Positions 4,561-5,354 of a stretch of 5,354 nt of DNA are shown piece by piece. The first letter of the stretch is position 1. Each line of letters begins with the position of its first letter. The position numbers were made by a program, and so were the translations under genes. This stretch comes from Chloroflexota bacterium (lineage in GTDB: Bacteria > Chloroflexota > Anaerolineae > Anaerolineales > Anaerolineaceae): the NCBI GenBank assembly GCA_011053085.1, contig DSBE01000311.1, positions 1 to 5,354 of the forward strand, given 5' to 3'. Below the pieces are notes generated by a model. It was not told where the DNA came from, made no database searches, and was given only the letters and a program-made list of their open reading frames with translations.

Positions 4561-5354
4561 ATATATTGATAATGTCAGCCAGCGCAAACGCATGCTAAAA
4601 GAAGCCCTTGCGGGTTTGCATGAAGGCAGAAGCGTCGAGGATGTACAGGAGATCTTCGCTGAACTGGTCAAGGTCGCTACCTATGATGACATCGCCGAAG
4701 CCGAACAGATGCTGATCAATGAAGGCCTGCCCGCCGCTGAGATTCAGAAACTGTGCGACCTGCATGTCGCCGTGGTGCGTGATGCCCTGGATGCCGCCCC
4801 CGCGCCGGATTCGATGTCCGGCCACCCCGTGCACACCATGCGCGCCGAAAACGAGATCGCCGCCACCATGTTGCAGCAAATCAATGGTTTGATGACGGTG
4901 CCCGGGCGTGAAGCCATGGAACTGGTGCGCGACCGTCTGGAACAATTGATGCAGTACAACCGCCACTACCTGCGCAAAGAAAACCTGCTCTTCCCCTACC
5001 TGGAACGCACCGGTTTTACCGGCCCGTCGCAGGTGATGTGGGGCATCCATGACGAGATCCGTGCTGATTGGAAACAGATCACTGTCAAATTGAGCCGGCT
5101 GGACCGCGTCAACGACTGGACCGCTTTCCTGAAAGAATTGCGTTCACTGTATGAGCCCATGCGCACCCGTGTCGAAGATATGATTTATAAAGAAGAGAAG
5201 ATCCTCTTCCCCGCCTCTTTAGAGCGGTTGACGGACAAGGATTGGGCCGAAATCCGCCATCAGGAGCCTGAGCTGGGCTACTTCGTGGTGCGCCCCGGGC
5301 AGGAATGGCAGCCCAAAGCACCAGAACCGAAACAACCCCCTGCCTCCGTAACGC
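4553..5354 (+). CDS. DUF438 / hemerythrin-like domain protein (runs off the right edge)
   Basis: An open frame of 267 codons from the ATG at 4553, behind a strong GGAGG (4540-4544), running past the edge without a stop. Residues about 5-75 match the helical DUF438 domain (RKRMLKEALAGLHEGRSVEDV, then GLPAAEIQKLCDLHVAVVRD). Residues about 91-220 form a hemerythrin-like four-helix bundle with candidate di-iron ligands H91/H94 (HPVHT), H138 and E143 (HYLRKE before LLFPYLE), H166 (WGIHDEIR) and E215 (KEEKILFP). The second HxxxE has Met in place of His (M210), which I recall as usual for this family. Relatives carry a C-terminal PAS domain; here only a Pro-rich linker (252-264) is seen before the window ends. 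Hemerythrin domains bind O2 or NO; sensing or detoxifying such gases with the coupled ferredoxin is inference. Confidence 0.88.
   Translation, partial: MSEYIDNVSQRKRMLKEALAGLHEGRSVEDVQEIFAELVKVATYDDIAEAEQMLINEGLPAAEIQKLCDLHVAVVRDALDAAPAPDSMSGHPVHTMRAENEIAATMLQQINGLMTVPGREAMELVRDRLEQLMQYNRHYLRKENLLFPYLERTGFTGPSQVMWGIHDEIRADWKQITVKLSRLDRVNDWTAFLKELRSLYEPMRTRVEDMIYKEEKILFPASLERLTDKDWAEIRHQEPELGYFVVRPGQEWQPKAPEPKQPPASVT

Noticed and set aside
4595..5050. Minus-strand 151-residue frame, rich in His, Gln and Gly, at the right end
   Set aside because: It is antisense to the DUF438/hemerythrin gene, which has a strong ribosome binding site and recognisable domains.

Overview
The window shows six protein-coding genes, two of them cut by the window edges, in a compact bacterial layout with recognisable sigma70-type promoters. 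Coding sequence is moderately GC-rich. A two-[4Fe-4S] ferredoxin joined to a DUF438/hemerythrin protein suggests an anaerobe or facultative anaerobe. The overall mix would fit Chloroflexota (Anaerolineae-like), but that is a low-confidence guess: there is no rRNA or other marker gene, and no mobile element, tRNA or CRISPR array is visible.

Minus strand, left: the first 15 codons of an unidentified gene (1-45) lie behind a near-consensus promoter (78-106). Upstream of it is a DapA/NanA-superfamily aldolase (222-1124) that keeps the catalytic Lys and Tyr but lacks the usual substrate-carboxylate motif, so it is probably not dihydrodipicolinate synthase.

Plus strand, centre: a Crp/Fnr-family regulator (1239-1895) is divergent from the aldolase and appears to be transcribed without a leader. 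Fifteen bases after it an extended -10 promoter begins (TGnTATAAT). It reads into an NfeD/YuaF-like membrane protein (1998-2654) and a flotillin (2733-4139), a known partner pair that organises membrane microdomains. A GTGAA-N4-TTCAC palindrome sits just after the predicted start of this transcript, where a Crp-like or Rex-like protein could repress it. A hairpin lies between the two membrane genes, and a clear intrinsic terminator (4155-4193) ends the unit.

Plus strand, right: after a 163-base spacer with a perfect 12-bp palindrome come a small 2x[4Fe-4S] ferredoxin (4303-4560) and, overlapping it by 8 bases, a DUF438 plus hemerythrin-like protein (4553 to the edge). Its usual C-terminal PAS region, if present, lies outside the window. 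This pair looks like a redox or diatomic-gas module.

Nothing here is clearly an undescribed system. The most testable points are the candidate operator ahead of the flotillin operon, the leaderless regulator gene, and the ferredoxin-hemerythrin pair.
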